Under the pieces are notes generated by a model that worked only from the letters and a program-made list of their open reading frames with translations, did no database searches and was not told where the DNA came from. Both the position numbers and the translations under genes were made by a program. Positions 12,968 through 24,083 of a stretch of DNA of 64,000 bases are shown here, piece by piece; the stretch's first letter is position 1; each line of letters opens with the position of its first letter. This DNA is from Sinotaia quadrata (Eukaryota; Mollusca; Gastropoda; Architaenioglossa; Viviparidae). The stretch lies in NCBI GenBank assembly GCA_028829895.1, contig CM054182.1, positions 57,928,879 to 57,992,878 of the forward strand, written 5' to 3'.

Positions 12968-13340
12968 AAATAAATATTTATAAAACCCACCCACCCACCC
13001 CCACACACAATTACACACTAACTAATAAAAAGGAAAACCACAAACTTAAAGGAAGTTACAAATAGCTTACTCACACATATTATCTTTTTTAAAAAAAAAT
13101 TTTATACGTATATTAACACAACTCCTAGGAAAAATCATTAATTCAAACATTGAAACCCTACTAAATCATGTAAGAACACTGACAGGCAACTGGAAAACTA
13201 CTTCCTTAAAAAGAATAAATAAATAAAAATTAATAAATAATTTTAAAAAACTCATACTATTATTACACACTAACTAATAAATGGAAAACACATACAATGA
13301 AAGGAAGTTATAATATAGCTTCCGCACACATTATTTTTCA
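12968..13340 (+). repeat. LINE 3' flank with a 75-bp direct repeat
   Basis: An A-rich and CCA-rich stretch follows the LINE stop. The block starting TTACACACTAACTAATAAA, about 75 bp, occurs at 13011-13085 and again at 13263-13336 with about 10 differences. Both contain GGAAGTTA and a CACACATTAT-like end. It may be a duplicated 3' untranslated end of the LINE. Confidence 0.6.
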
Positions 13341-13849
13341 CTTAATACACCTTCTACTCACACACTGTTAATTATTCAAACATGTACACATCAAAATGTT
13401 CACTACCAAGCTAAATCTCACAAAAGAAAGATATACCGCACTTTCACCATAAAACACACCATAAAAACGCAATGCACAGGCATACACACATGATACATAC
13501 ATACATACACACAAATACAGTGACTTCGACCAACATATTTTTGCTTCTTATGCATATGCTGGTTTCGTCCACACACCTCACACGTTCTGGCACGATGCCG
13601 TGATGTCAGACCCTGGCACAAGATTATCAATGTACTCGTTATCAGGACGCAACCTAGTTGTACTAATTCACACGATCAGACTTTATTATTTGTACGATGC
13701 AAGACTAAGACGCCTTAGAATTAGTAATACGTCGAGCGGTGGAAAGAAGATAATATGATTCTCAAGCATGAAGTGTGTGAAATAAATGAACAGTCTCAAG
13801 AATATTGCGTCCGACGGCATGAGAACAATACCTTCTACAATTACGACCC
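13341..13849. other. Gene-free sequence
   Basis: AC-rich on the plus strand up to about 13520, then mixed sequence. No feature is supported. Confidence 0.4.
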
Positions 13850-13851
13850 TG

Positions 13852-13853
<2 letters not shown>

Positions 13854-13945
<92 letters not shown>

Positions 13946-13946
13946 A
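13854..13946. repeat. (CT)n(CA)n microsatellite
   Basis: About 34 CT units with one TT interruption, followed by about 12 CA units. A short GAGT run follows at 13962-13976. Confidence 0.95.
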
Positions 13947-14084
13947 TATATCTTATTGCATGAGTGAGTGAGTGAGTTTGTTCTGTAAGCTATGCGAATG
14001 AGCGATGAAATTCGAATCATTGATCTCCTTCAATAAATTATGTGAACTGAATAAAGCTTGTATTGCACACAAAGAAATTCTATA

Positions 14085-14395
14085 TTATATCAGTTCTAAA
14101 TAACGATTGTGTTCTAAATCATAGGTTTTTCAACTGTAATATCTCCCACCTAAAGATATTAATAAATAATGTATACTAAATCATAGAAATTCGGCTATTA
14201 CACAGCAGTTCTAAATATATTTACAACCTGGACCGATAAATGTTTCTTTAAAAAAACACTATATTAAATACAATTTTTAGCCTAAACAATATATCTTCTA
14301 ATGTTTATATAATCCGAACCACATATTACTTTTATAAACTCTAAGTCTATGCTTGTAATTCAAACTATAAATTACTACTATAAAGTTTATGTCTA
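14085..14395 (+). repeat. Left part of a degenerate satellite-like array
   Basis: Loose units of about 55-60 bp with the phrases CTAAATCATAG, ATATTAC and TTGTAATTCAAACTATAAAT. The same units resume at 16280 beyond repeat copy B, so the array was probably continuous before that insertion. Confidence 0.6.
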
Positions 14396-15679
14396 TGTGT
14401 GGAGTAAATTTGCATATCCCTACTTCAAAACTTAATTGCTATATAAATTGGTAAATTGTCAATGTGACCCGACCTTGGGCACTCTTTATGATGGTATTTT
14501 TTGTAAGTGTCAGAGTTGGAGTAAACAACTTCAGTTGAGAATATTCTAGAAAATTGTTGATGCAATCCAATCCAGTTCCAAATGGATGAGTAGTTTTTCT
14601 GACTAAAAGTCTCACACTTGTTCATAACAAACTCATCCAAAAGTTTCTTCATTGAAGAAGTACTCTATTCTGTAACATTGAATTTGAACATAACATAAAG
14701 GCGATCATTAGCTTATGAGAAGCAGGCCTTTTAAGTTTTTGCTTCATGCGGCTACTGTACTTGCTTGGTCACGGTGGTGTGTGAATCCAGCGTTGTTGTC
14801 AACTTATCAGTAAAATGTGTTCCTCTAAGTTGATTCCTGTGAATTCCATTCGAGAGCCAATACAGCAGAAATGGTGGCTTGAGTTTGGTCTTGAGAATTC
14901 ATGAAGATTATTTTGAATGTTCTTCGTGGTGTGTTGAGTGCTACACAAGAAAATTCGAGAATATTCCTCTTGATGTGCTTGATAGTGCATGTGAAATTGA
15001 GCCGATTCTCTACCGTGTGCTTTGTGAGCTCATTGAGGATTCAGGAACAGTTTTGTAACATGCCTAGAAGAGAAACGTGAGGCCATATCCTGACTAAGAC
15101 AGTGACTTGTTGCAAACTGTGTACTGTGAACATGTGCCGGGGACAGCTGCCATCTTTGAAAAGGTTTTGTGCATCGGCTTTCATTATATTATTACTCTGA
15201 AACTCTATTCTCATTTCCGTGATGATATCTATGAATTGGTTTATATATTTATGTTAATTGACTGCTAATGATTATTCTCTAATAGACTGAATGATTGTCC
15301 AGCATTAATCGAACATTGTTGTGAAGTTATGTAAATGTCAATCCTCTTTGATTATATTCATATGTTTTATATTTATTGTTGATTTAATACATTTATTGAT
15401 CTTCTTACATATATTGATAACCATATATTGGAGAGGTAATGGGTGGATGTTGGGATTTGCTAAATAGAGATTAAAAGACGGATTGTCTTCTCCTTTGGTA
15501 AGAGGTATTCAACCTACAGAAATATTTTGTGACGGTAATTGTTTCTCTTAATGTTGTAGAAGAAAGAAACGTTACAGCGCCTGTAATTCCGCCAAGTGAG
15601 AGAGACAAGCGGTGTCATTGGGGAAATTATTAATAACGTAAAAAGATTCTCATCACTTGTAACTAGTTATGGATGGTTA

Positions 15680-15681
<2 letters not shown>

Positions 15682-15718
<37 letters not shown>
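15682..15718. repeat. (AAT)n microsatellite
   Basis: About 12 ATA/AAT units exactly at the left edge of the inserted LINE fragment. Confidence 0.95.
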
Positions 15719-15719
<1 letters not shown>

Positions 15720-16160
15720 TGGCATAATAACTATGGCATAAAAACTCAAGAAAGAGCATGGATGCACCAACCAGAAGCAGTCACCACAACAGAAGAAGTC
15801 AATATACTGTGGGATTTCGAGATAAGAACAGATCGGGTGATTCCTGCACGAAGACCAGACATTGTAGTTCTCAATAAATCCAACAGAACAGTAACAATCA
15901 TTGATGTCGCTGTTACAAGTGATAGAAACATAAAAGCAAAAGAAAGAGAAAAAAAATTGAAAAATACCAAGACCTCAGATTAGAAAATTCAGAGACTATG
16001 CAATGTAAAAGCAGAAGTGATACCTATAGTGATAGGAGCCTTGGGGAACATAACATCTGAATTGGAAGGCTACCTGAATAAACTCCCTGGAAACCACAGA
16101 CTCGCTCCACTACTCAAAGCAGAGCTCCTAGGCGTGCCCACATCCTCCGTAAAATCTTGA
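15720..16160 (+). pseudogene. Decayed LINE reverse-transcriptase polyprotein C-terminus
   Basis: The frame 15762-15983 reads WDFEIRTDRVIPARRPDIVV followed by a VTIIDVAV block, matching the C-terminal domain of a group of non-LTR retrotransposon polyproteins found in many aquatic animals. A frameshift near 15950 leads to EKYQDLRLE. A second one near 15990 leads to VKAEVIPIVIGALGNITSEL, and the frame then ends LLGVPTSSVKS with a stop at about 16157-16159. In intact relatives the Ile-Gly-Ala-Leu-Gly block and a following Leu-Leu-Gly-Thr-Ala-like block close the protein. Only the extreme C-terminus survives, with at least two frameshifts, so it is dead. Confidence 0.75.
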
Positions 16161-16279
16161 GTCTCCCAGAATCTTGGTAAGATTCCGAGACCTTGGATCA
16201 CCACCGACAGTCAAACAGAAATCGTGGACAGAACCTGAATAATAATTAATCGATAACTATTGTGGCGTTGGCGTCACAC

Positions 16280-16815
16280 TAAGTTTGTAATTCGAGCTAT
16301 TAACCACTAGTATATTGTCTCTGTTTTAACTACTGTTTTCAGTCTGATCCATAAATTACTCTTGTAAAGTCCCCATCCGAATGAATACAATTATTAATTC
16401 GAAATGTAGATTACTGCTATATGGTCGCTGTCCGAATGAATACAATCTTTAATTCGAAATGTAGATTACTGCTATATGGTCGCTGCCAAAACTAGTGTTT
16501 GTAATTTGAACTATATATAACTACTATTATTGTTTCTGTTTAAACTAATGCTTGCAATCTATTCCATAGATTACTAATACAAGGTCTCCGTCCAAAATGC
16601 TAGTACTGTAAACTGTAGATTACTATTATATTGTATTTGTTTAAACTAGTGTTTGCAGTCTGATCCACAAATTACTAATACAGCGACACCGTCCAAAATA
16701 ATGATTGTACTTTGAGCTGTAGATTACTGCTGTATTGTCTCGGTCTAAACCTGTGTTTGCAGTCTGTTCCACAAATTACTATTACATGGTCGCCGTCCGA
16801 ACTAAAACTGCTTGT
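16280..16815 (+). repeat. Right part of the degenerate satellite-like array
   Basis: Alternating half-units of about 55-60 bp: one with TGCAGTCTGATCCACAAATT ACTAATAC, the other with GTAATTCGAACTGTAGATTACTGC (variants). Together they give a period of about 115 bp with gene-conversion-like local duplications (for example around 16390 and 16440). Confidence 0.7.
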
Positions 16816-17869
16816 TCTTTCAATGACATCTATGTTTGTCACGTAGTGGCTGCTACACATCCTACAAAGCAGAGCGACATGAAAAAGAAATTGAAAGTGT
16901 TGTGCAATCTTTCACTCGTGCCAAAAAAAATTTTTGTCTTAACTCCAACTCTACCACCAACCCAGCTACGGCACACACTGACACACTTGCACCAGCGTAC
17001 GCACACAGGCACACATATGCACACATAGTAAGCGCAAAACACTGCTGTTGTCTAAGAACGTCGTTTCGTGACTATTTAAACTGGCGTATGTCGAATGTGT
17101 ACAAAGATAGCGTTCACATTTTGTATTTAATGATTATCTTATTAACAGTCTTTTCAGACATGTCTGTTAATTGTATGTGCTATTGCTCTAGCATTTGTAA
17201 TCATTCCTTTCAATGAATGCAGTTACTTCTCTACGTTATTACATGTGCATTAGAAAGCCATCAAAATATTTCAGTCTTTCATTCTACGTGACCGTTTGCG
17301 TCCGTTTGTTTTAAATGCCCCAACTAAAAGATTAAGTAAATTCGTATATCTTCCTAATCCATTTTACAGCGAAATGTAATTTTTATTTTATAATAAATAT
17401 GCTTATAGATGCCCCTTCAGTTTTATTTGTATTTGGTTTTATAATATTTTTAAATGATACTTTGAAAAGATTTTATTATAACATAACAGTAAATTTACGG
17501 CATGTTAATTACAGAAGATACCCCTAAGTGAAATGTGTAACGTTTCTGTGTTAAACAAGGGTTGAGGAGAGACGTTATTTATGTTATTTACTTTAGGAGA
17601 GACGTTATTTATGTTCAATTTACTGTCAGTTGATTACCTATGTCGAAAGCAAAGATGTTATTTTTTTTAATGACTTGATTCCCGATGACTTAATGGCAAA
17701 TAATAGCAGTATATGCTTAAACGAAAGTACATTTATCTCCATTTGAGTAGGCTTATACCCCGAACTCGAAAACACATTGAAGGGTTTGGACACCGTTTTT
17801 AAATAAATACAAACTCGTATCTCTAGGAATAGTAAAAGTCGCCCCGGCAATGAGTGTACGTTGTCAGCA
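16816..17869. other. Gene-free sequence
   Basis: A CA-rich tract of about 16965-17030 accounts for the open frames here. A 34-bp direct duplication around GGAGAGACGTTATTTATGTT is seen at about 17566 and 17595. Nothing else is recognised. Confidence 0.4.
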
Positions 17870-18445
17870 GCATGAATGTAGGTTGTCACAAGAAATGCGT
17901 ATAAAACGTCATCAGGAATGAATGTAGGTTGTCACAAGAAATGCGTATAAAACGTCATCAGGAATGAATGTAGGTTGTCACAATAAATGCGTATAAAACG
18001 TCATCAGGAATGAATGTAGGTTGTCACAAGAAATGCGTATAAAACGTCATCAGGAATGAATGTAGGTTGTCACAAGAAATGCGTATAAAACGTCATCAGG
18101 AATGAATGTAGGTTGTCACAAAAAATGCGTGTTTCACGTCACCAGGAATTATTGTAGGTTGTCACAAGAAATGCGTGTTTCACGTCACCAGAAATGAATG
18201 TAGGTTGTCACAAGAAATGCGTGTAAAACGTCACCAAGAATGAATGTAGGTTGTCAAAGAAATGCGTGTAAGACGTTACAAGAAATGTATGTAGATTGTC
18301 GCAAGACGTCACCGGGAATGAATGTAGGTTGTCACAAGAAATGTGTGCAAGATGTCACCAGGAATGAATATGTAAGTTGCCGAAATGAAGTGAAATGCGT
18401 GCAAGACGTCACCAACAATGAATGTAAGCTGTCACCAGCCTTAAG
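17870..18445 (+). repeat. 46-bp minisatellite, about 12 copies
   Basis: The unit is GAATGAATGTAGGTTGTCAC followed by AAGAAATGCGTATAAAACGTCATCAG. The first six copies are almost identical. Later copies diverge stepwise (TAAAACGTCATC to TTTCACGTCACC to CAAGACGTCACC) and shorten near 18300-18445, as expected if the left side was amplified more recently. Confidence 0.95.
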
Positions 18446-19581
18446 TATAAGTCGTCACCAGCAGTCTAAAACCAAAGTATACCTAAGGGCACTGTGATTT
18501 CATTAAACTGAAATTCTTCTGGTCAGGTCTTGTTGTGTTTTTTGTAACAGCAGAGACTTGGCTTGGCGATGTGTTTTCCTTTCTTCAAACATTTGAAAAG
18601 TATTCTTTTACAAGGGAAGCAAGATGCAGAAGAAGAAGAAAAATTATAAATCTCGTTTATAACACCCTGCTTATTTGTTTAACCCATTCCAATAGTGCGC
18701 AGGATCAATTGGCTAGTCTGAACTCCGCGTGAAGTTCTGCGACGGTGTCAAAGATGTCGCCAAGATGCAGTCGACACACATAAGAACTCTACTGTACCAT
18801 TGCGAAAATCTCGGACCAATATCCGGCATTTTTATTCATTCCTTTATGAATCGGCTCACCGTTTGCCTACTCGTTCAAAATGTCAGTATCGGCGTCGGTC
18901 ATGTTTCTCATGATGAGTCACTAAGCTAGCGTTCTAAGTTTATTTTTAATTACATCGTACCTGCCAGTATGGTTGACATTTAATGTGCAAAGAATTAAGA
19001 CATATATATCTCACATTACTGACTTTCGTCTACCTCTTATGACGTCATCGATACTGTCGGTCCCATCTGCCCTTAATTCCATGACGTATTGTTCTGTTTA
19101 ATATGTTAATTGTTATGTATACTATAAATGGATGATATTTTTCTTTGTTTCTTTATGATTTACTGAGCATCGGAATTATTATTCTCACAAGCAAGGTTAA
19201 GCTACCTGTATTCGAAAGATAAGGGACGGAATTTAGTGCACGTTTTAACGTGAAAGAATAGACAAATTTTCGTTCTGCATGGGGTATCGCATGAAGCGCA
19301 GTCCCATTCCGAATTGCTGTAATCGTGCAGTTGGTGTGAACTGATCGAAAGTGTTCTGATTTGCATAGTCAGACGTGACAGGTAACAGGAAACTTATTGT
19401 TTGTTTGTTTGTTTGAAACGGTGCTGGAGAATCGCTGTGTAATGTATCCTGATATGGTGATTTCTATTTTGTTGTCCTACGCTTGGCAACTTGGAGTTGA
19501 AAACGATTAGGCTTTCTTCCCCCCAAGTCAATTCATTTGCATTTCAATTTTATGTGTCAGGATTTATCGAGATGTCTGTTT

Positions 19582-19582
<1 letters not shown>
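18446..19582. other. Gene-free sequence
   Basis: No repeat array or recognised gene. The frames 18535-18732 and 18729-18929 have no domain. Confidence 0.4.
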
Positions 19583-19624
<42 letters not shown>

Positions 19625-19625
19625 T

Positions 19626-19711
<86 letters not shown>
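19583..19711. repeat. (GT)n microsatellite, about 128 bp
   Basis: Nearly pure GT with one TA and one GA interruption. The His/Thr and Cys/Val frames that cross it are artefacts of the repeat. Confidence 0.97.
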
Positions 19712-19714
<3 letters not shown>

Positions 19715-19812
19715 GGGGAAGCGTTATGTGAGAGAGACAAACCAAACAGACTGACAGAAATTTCAAGATAGATACATTTTCTATTTTTATCATATCTTGC
19801 AGTAACATTTCC

Positions 19813-20193
19813 ATTTCGTGATTTGCTTTGTGCGTCGACAGTTACATAATCCCAGTAGTTAAATGATAACGGAATAGCATACATTGCGATTTCGTGATTT
19901 GCTTTGTGTGGCGACAGTTACATAATCCCAGTAGTTAAATGATAACGGAATAGCATACATTGCGATTTCGTGATTTGCTTTGTGTGTCGACAGTTACATA
20001 ATCCCAGTAGTTAAATGATAACGGAATAGCATACATTGCGATTTCGTGATTTGCTTTGTGTGTCGAGAGTTACATAATCCCAGTAGTTAAATGATAACGG
20101 AATAGCATACATTGCGATTTCGTGATTTGCTTTGTGTGTCGACAGTTACAAAATCCCAGTAGTTAAATGATAACGGAATAGCATACATTGCGA
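19813..20193 (+). repeat. 76-bp minisatellite, 5 copies
   Basis: The unit begins ATTTCGTGATTTGCTTTGTG and ends AACGGAATAGCATACATTGCG. The five copies differ at only a few sites (GTCGACAG/GTCGAGAG/GGCGACAG; ATAATCC/AAAATCC), which implies recent amplification. Confidence 0.97.
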
Positions 20194-20589
20194 TGAGAAT
20201 TGTTTATATTCTTTATTATTCGGTATAGATTAATAAGAAAAATTTCGAAGATGGTCGATGTGGCTTACGGAAGAATGTGCCAAGAACAAGACAGTGTAGT
20301 GCCCAAAATAACGAAAGCATGCTTACAATAAAATGTGGCCATGATTCTGAAAAATACCCACTTTGTTCTGTTGTATTTAAGTTCTTGTTTACGTTCTTAT
20401 TTACATTCTGTTTATATTTAAGTATGAAGTTGTTAAAGATACAAACAAGGAATCCATGCAATCTCCACCAAAGTGCAATAGAGCTACCTTCTCTTTTCAG
20501 CTGGCCCTCGTCAGTCTCACAAATCTTGCAGTCGAGAGGGAATGGGGTGTATAACGAGTAATTAATATTAAGCGTGGGGTAAAAAAGGC

Positions 20590-20860
20590 AGAAGAAACTG
20601 AGAGAGAGACAGACAGACCAACCGAGTAAGAGAAAGAGACAGACAAATGAAGAGAATGAGAGAGGAATAGAGGAGAGAAGGGGAAAGAGAGAAGAGAGAT
20701 GGGTGGGAAACATAGACATATAAAGAGAGGGGGAGACAGACAAAGAGGGAAGAGGGGGAGAGAGAAAGGGAGAGGGTGACAAAAGGAGAAAAGGGGTAGG
20801 GAGAGGAAGAGAAGGGAGAGATAAAAGGGAGAGATGGAGTGAGAGGGGAAAGAGAGCATT
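20590..20860. repeat. Polypurine tract (GA/GGGA-rich)
   Basis: About 270 bp that is almost all A and G on the plus strand, built from degenerate AGAGA and GGGAGA units. The minus-strand frames (20216-20916, Ser/Pro/Leu-rich) are products of this bias. Such tracts can form triplex DNA where mirror symmetry exists. Confidence 0.85.
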
Positions 20861-22218
20861 AAAGTAATATAATAATTAACTAATTCGTAAAAAGCTTTTT
20901 GCATACATTTTTCCATATATATGTATTTTAAGTATATTACTATTAAAAAAAAAACAGGCGGGAAATGCGCCGTTCTTTTGCTTCGTTCTTAAACAATTAA
21001 TTAATTAATTTAATTTCCCCTGTTTGCTACTTTCGGACTGAGTTGAGTGAACAGTGTCAGATATTAAATTACCCAGGGAACGATTGTAACGTGATTTATT
21101 ATGTTTTCACATTGTGTTGCTTGCTAAGGTTATCTGACAGCGAAATAATTGAGACAAATGTCAAGTATATGTGACACATTTGACATTAAATGTTTTCATT
21201 TTAAAGTAATTATAAATTATATTTTTTGTAACATAGTAAAAGAACTAATCGAACAAGGAACAATTTTGGTTTAATTCAAATACCTGACTAAAATGTCTCG
21301 CTGAAAAATTAGTTTCTCTATCGCTCTCTAGTGTGGAAGATAACACTGCGATTTATCGAAGGGGGTGGGGGTGGGCTTGTCTTCAGCAAAAGTAATTTAA
21401 TTAATTCATTCCTGAAGGACTTAATCACAGAAATGTTGGATGTAAAGAGAAATGTCAACAGTTCTAATACTGATTTTATATTTTTTTAATTGTAACACTT
21501 CCATTCACTTCCATTCCTGACTTTTCTAAAGTAAAATATGCATTAAATGGTTAAAATTTATTGTTTAAAAAATAAAATAAAATAAACTTTAAAAATTACG
21601 GATTATCAAATTTTAAAAACTAAAAAATTAAATATTTAAATAAAATAGTTAGTCATTATTAATTTAATAACAAGATATAGAAATTTTCTTTTAATGGGCA
21701 GTAACTCTAACTTAGCAGGATCTTTTCTGTTAGGAATCAGGTAATAAGGTCTTGTCACTGAGAAGTTATTTTCAAAAATCATAAGTACACCGGTAATTAT
21801 AACAAATAAAGCAAATTTGAACTGATAAAGCCACAAAAGAATACAATGCATTCGAACAATATTGGGTGTACATGAGTATCAGCAATTTGGAAGTATTTTC
21901 CATATTTAACGAAGAGAGCAGTTCTTAAATGTATTCACTCTTGGCAAACACAGGATAAGAATATTAAACACACTGGCCCTACAGTAGATTTTGTTTAACA
22001 CACGCACTGACGTCAAAAACTTAAGCTTGTTTTATGGTAAGTACGGTACTCAAACTGTTAGTGAAATAACATAAGTACTTTACATGATAAATTGCATTGC
22101 ATAGTGTGCTATATACTGAAGAACCACATGCCGTTGTCGGATGGGTGTTTTGCACTTCCTCAATTTACCAGTTTTTGTAAATGCAATCATAGCCGAGTAA
22201 TAAGCACAAGTTCTTGAT
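20861..22218. other. AT-rich gene-free sequence
   Basis: Contains short TTAATTAA runs at about 20998 and A/T-rich text from 21480 to 21660. No gene or array is supported. Confidence 0.4.
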
Positions 22219-22352
22219 AGTAACTTTACATTCAGTAGTTGGTAACCTTACATTCAGTAGTTGGTAACCTTACATTCAGTAGTTGGTAACTTCACATTCA
22301 GTAGTTGGTAACTTCACATACAATAGTTGGTAACTTCACATTCTTTAGTTAA
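22219..22352 (+). repeat. 22-bp minisatellite, about 6 copies
   Basis: The unit is TTACATTCAGTAGTTGGTAA plus CC or CT, with gradual decay to the right. A looser 30-bp relative (TTCAATAACTTTACATTCAGTAG type) continues to about 22545. Confidence 0.9.
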
Positions 22353-22545
22353 TTTCTTCGTGACTGAATTTTCAAATGTTCAATAATTTTACATCCATTA
22401 GTTCAGTAATTTTACATTGAGAAGTTCAATGACTTTGTATTCAATAGTTCAATTACTGTATAGTCAGAAGTTCAATAGCTTTGCGTTCAATAGCTCAGTA
22501 ACTATATATTCAGAAGTTCAATAACGTTATGTTCATTAATTCATT
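22353..22545 (+). repeat. Degenerate about 30-bp repeats
   Basis: Repeating GTTCAATA.CTTT..ATTCA phrases, apparently related to the adjacent 22-bp array. Confidence 0.6.
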
Positions 22546-22773
22546 TAGTGCATACTTTAATTGTTATTTTAGCATCTTGATGTATGACGCAGGACAGTGT
22601 ATCAATTTGTGGTTGGTTCTAATATTTTTAGTGGATAGATATTTCTTTAGTAAAATAGTGTGTGTTCACTCTGGTTGTCGCAAGTAACGCCTATTGCTGC
22701 TATCAATAATACCAGCACAGACAATATCTAGACTTGTAACAAATCATTTCTGATGACCCTCACAACTACTGCC

Positions 22774-22925
22774 TGATGACTGTCACAATTGCTATCAGAT
22801 GCATTGACAAAGTATTTGTAATGGCTTTCCCAATTAATATCAGATGACTGTCACAATTGCTATCAGATGCATTGACAAAGTATATTTGATGGCTTTCCCA
22901 ATTAATATCCGATGGTTGTCACAAA
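22774..22925 (+). repeat. 68-bp tandem duplication
   Basis: Two copies of a unit beginning GATGACTGTCACAATTGCTA and containing GATGCATTGACAAAGTAT and GGCTTTCCCAATTAATATC, plus a partial third. Confidence 0.85.
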
Positions 22926-22942
22926 TAATATATTGTGACTTT

Positions 22943-22976
22943 CGTAAATAACATCTTATGGCAATAACAAATACTT
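22943..22976 (+). repeat. Left remnant of the 23-bp array
   Basis: ACATCTTATGGCAATAACAA is a unit of the array that resumes right of the hAT-like element. Confidence 0.7.
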
Positions 22977-23341
22977 AGGGCTGCCCACTTTAACGATTAA
23001 TCTTCCGATTAATCGCTAAGAAATTTATAGCTATTAATTTAATTCATGACGATTAAATTTCAACTAATTTTCTTTCTTACTTACTGAAGTAATGCCGATA
23101 TTTAGTTGACCCGGAAGTTTTTATTTGTTATTTTTTACTGCCAAAATGGCCGATTCTACGATGAAAGATTATAAACCGGTTAAAGGTAAATTGCGATAAC
23201 ATTTTAGTTTTAAAGTAAACGATAACAACAAAGTTATTAATGGTGAGTAGCTATACAGTTTTAGTTGGTTTTTTATCTATTAATTAATCGTTAATTGTTT
23301 TAAGATTAATCGTCAAAGAAATCATTAATCGTTAACACCCT
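22977..23341 (+). mobile_element. Small hAT-like element inside a tandem array
   Basis: The element starts AGGGCTGCCCACTTTAACGA and ends ...CATTAATCGTTAACACCCT, whose complement is AGGGTGTTAACGATTAATG. The ends therefore form imperfect inverted repeats sharing AGGG and AACGATTAAT, a type common in non-autonomous hAT elements. The 23-bp array lies on both sides. ACAAATA occurs at both junctions, but the array itself contains that word, so a target duplication cannot be proven. Internally, an ATG in good context (CCAAAATGG, about 23144) opens MADSTMKDYKPVKG before a GGTAAATT sequence that resembles a splice donor. This may be the remnant of a transposase first exon. Confidence 0.6.
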
Positions 23342-23795
23342 ACAAATAATGTCTTATGGCAATTACAAATAATGTCTTATGGCAATCACAAATAATGTCT
23401 TATGGCAATTACAAATAATGTCTTATGGCAATCACAAATAATGTCTTATGGCAATTACAAATAATGTCGTATGGCAATCACAAATAATGTCGTATGGCAA
23501 TCACAAATAATGTCTTATGGCAATCACAAATAATGTCGTATGGCAATCACAAATAACATCGTATGGCAATCACAAATAATGTCTTGGCAATCATAAATAA
23601 TGTCTTGGCAATCATAAATAATGCCTTATGGCAATCACGAATAATGTCTTGGCAATCACAAATAATGTCTTGGCAATCATAAATAATGCCTTATGGCAAT
23701 CACAAATAATGTCTTGGCAATCATAAATAATGCCTTATGGCAATCACAAATAATGTCTTATGGCAATCACAAATAATGTCTTATGACTTTACGAC
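23342..23795 (+). repeat. 23-bp minisatellite, about 20 copies
   Basis: The unit is ATGTCTTATGGCAATCACAA plus ATA. A shorter 21-bp variant lacking AT (GTCTTGGCAATCATAAATA) alternates with full units between 23580 and 23730, giving a local higher-order pattern. Confidence 0.95.
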
Positions 23796-24060
23796 TATCA
23801 CAAATCCTTTATGAAGGATCTAACATATAATGCAAAATGTCAGGCAGAAATATTTTTTGATAATTTTTATAAATAAGATCCGGTAGTTGTCACAATTAAT
23901 ATCTAATTGCTGCCAAACAACTAAATCGGACAACTATCTAAAATATTTATGATGACTGTGTCTGTCACTAACAATTTCTTCTGAATTTTTGTTATGGAAT
24001 CTATTTTTGCAAAAATGTGTTTCTCTGACAATCTTGTTGCCATACCTATGCTTGAAGCAA

Positions 24061-24083
24061 AAAAAAAAAAAAAAAAAAAAAAA
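24061..24083 (+). repeat. Poly(A), about 23 bases
   Basis: A homopolymer with no identifiable retroposon body immediately upstream that I can support. Confidence 0.9.

Larger units (their letters stand above)
14396..16279 (+). mobile_element. Dispersed repeat, copy B, split by a LINE fragment
   Basis: The left end GGAGTAAATTTGCATATCCC and the blocks around CCTTGGGCACT and AAGAAGTACTCTATTC match copy A. The right blocks (GATTAAAAGACGGATT at about 15470, CAAGTGAGAGAGACAAGC at about 15592, ATTATTAATAACGTAA) match copies A and C. The terminal block GGCGTTGGCGTCACAC at 16264-16279 corresponds to GGCACTGGCATCACAG in copy A. Between the right blocks and this terminus lies a LINE fragment (about 15680-16240). 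The ends are TGTGTGG and CACAC, loosely complementary, and each is next to TA. Confidence 0.6.

Noticed and set aside
19557..19884. His/Thr and Cys/Val repeat frames over the GT tract, and similar frames at 13686, 25090, 27686 and 36747
   Set aside because: They are translations of simple repeats (GT, CT, GATA) with no start context, domain or splice support.
20216..20916. 188-codon and 139-codon minus-strand frames rich in Ser, Leu and Pro
   Set aside because: The residues follow from the polypurine tract on the plus strand. Two overlapping frames are open at once, which is expected from composition and not from coding.
22219..23795. CRISPR-like arrays (short regularly spaced repeats)
   Set aside because: Units are contiguous tandem repeats without unique spacers, in a eukaryotic genome.
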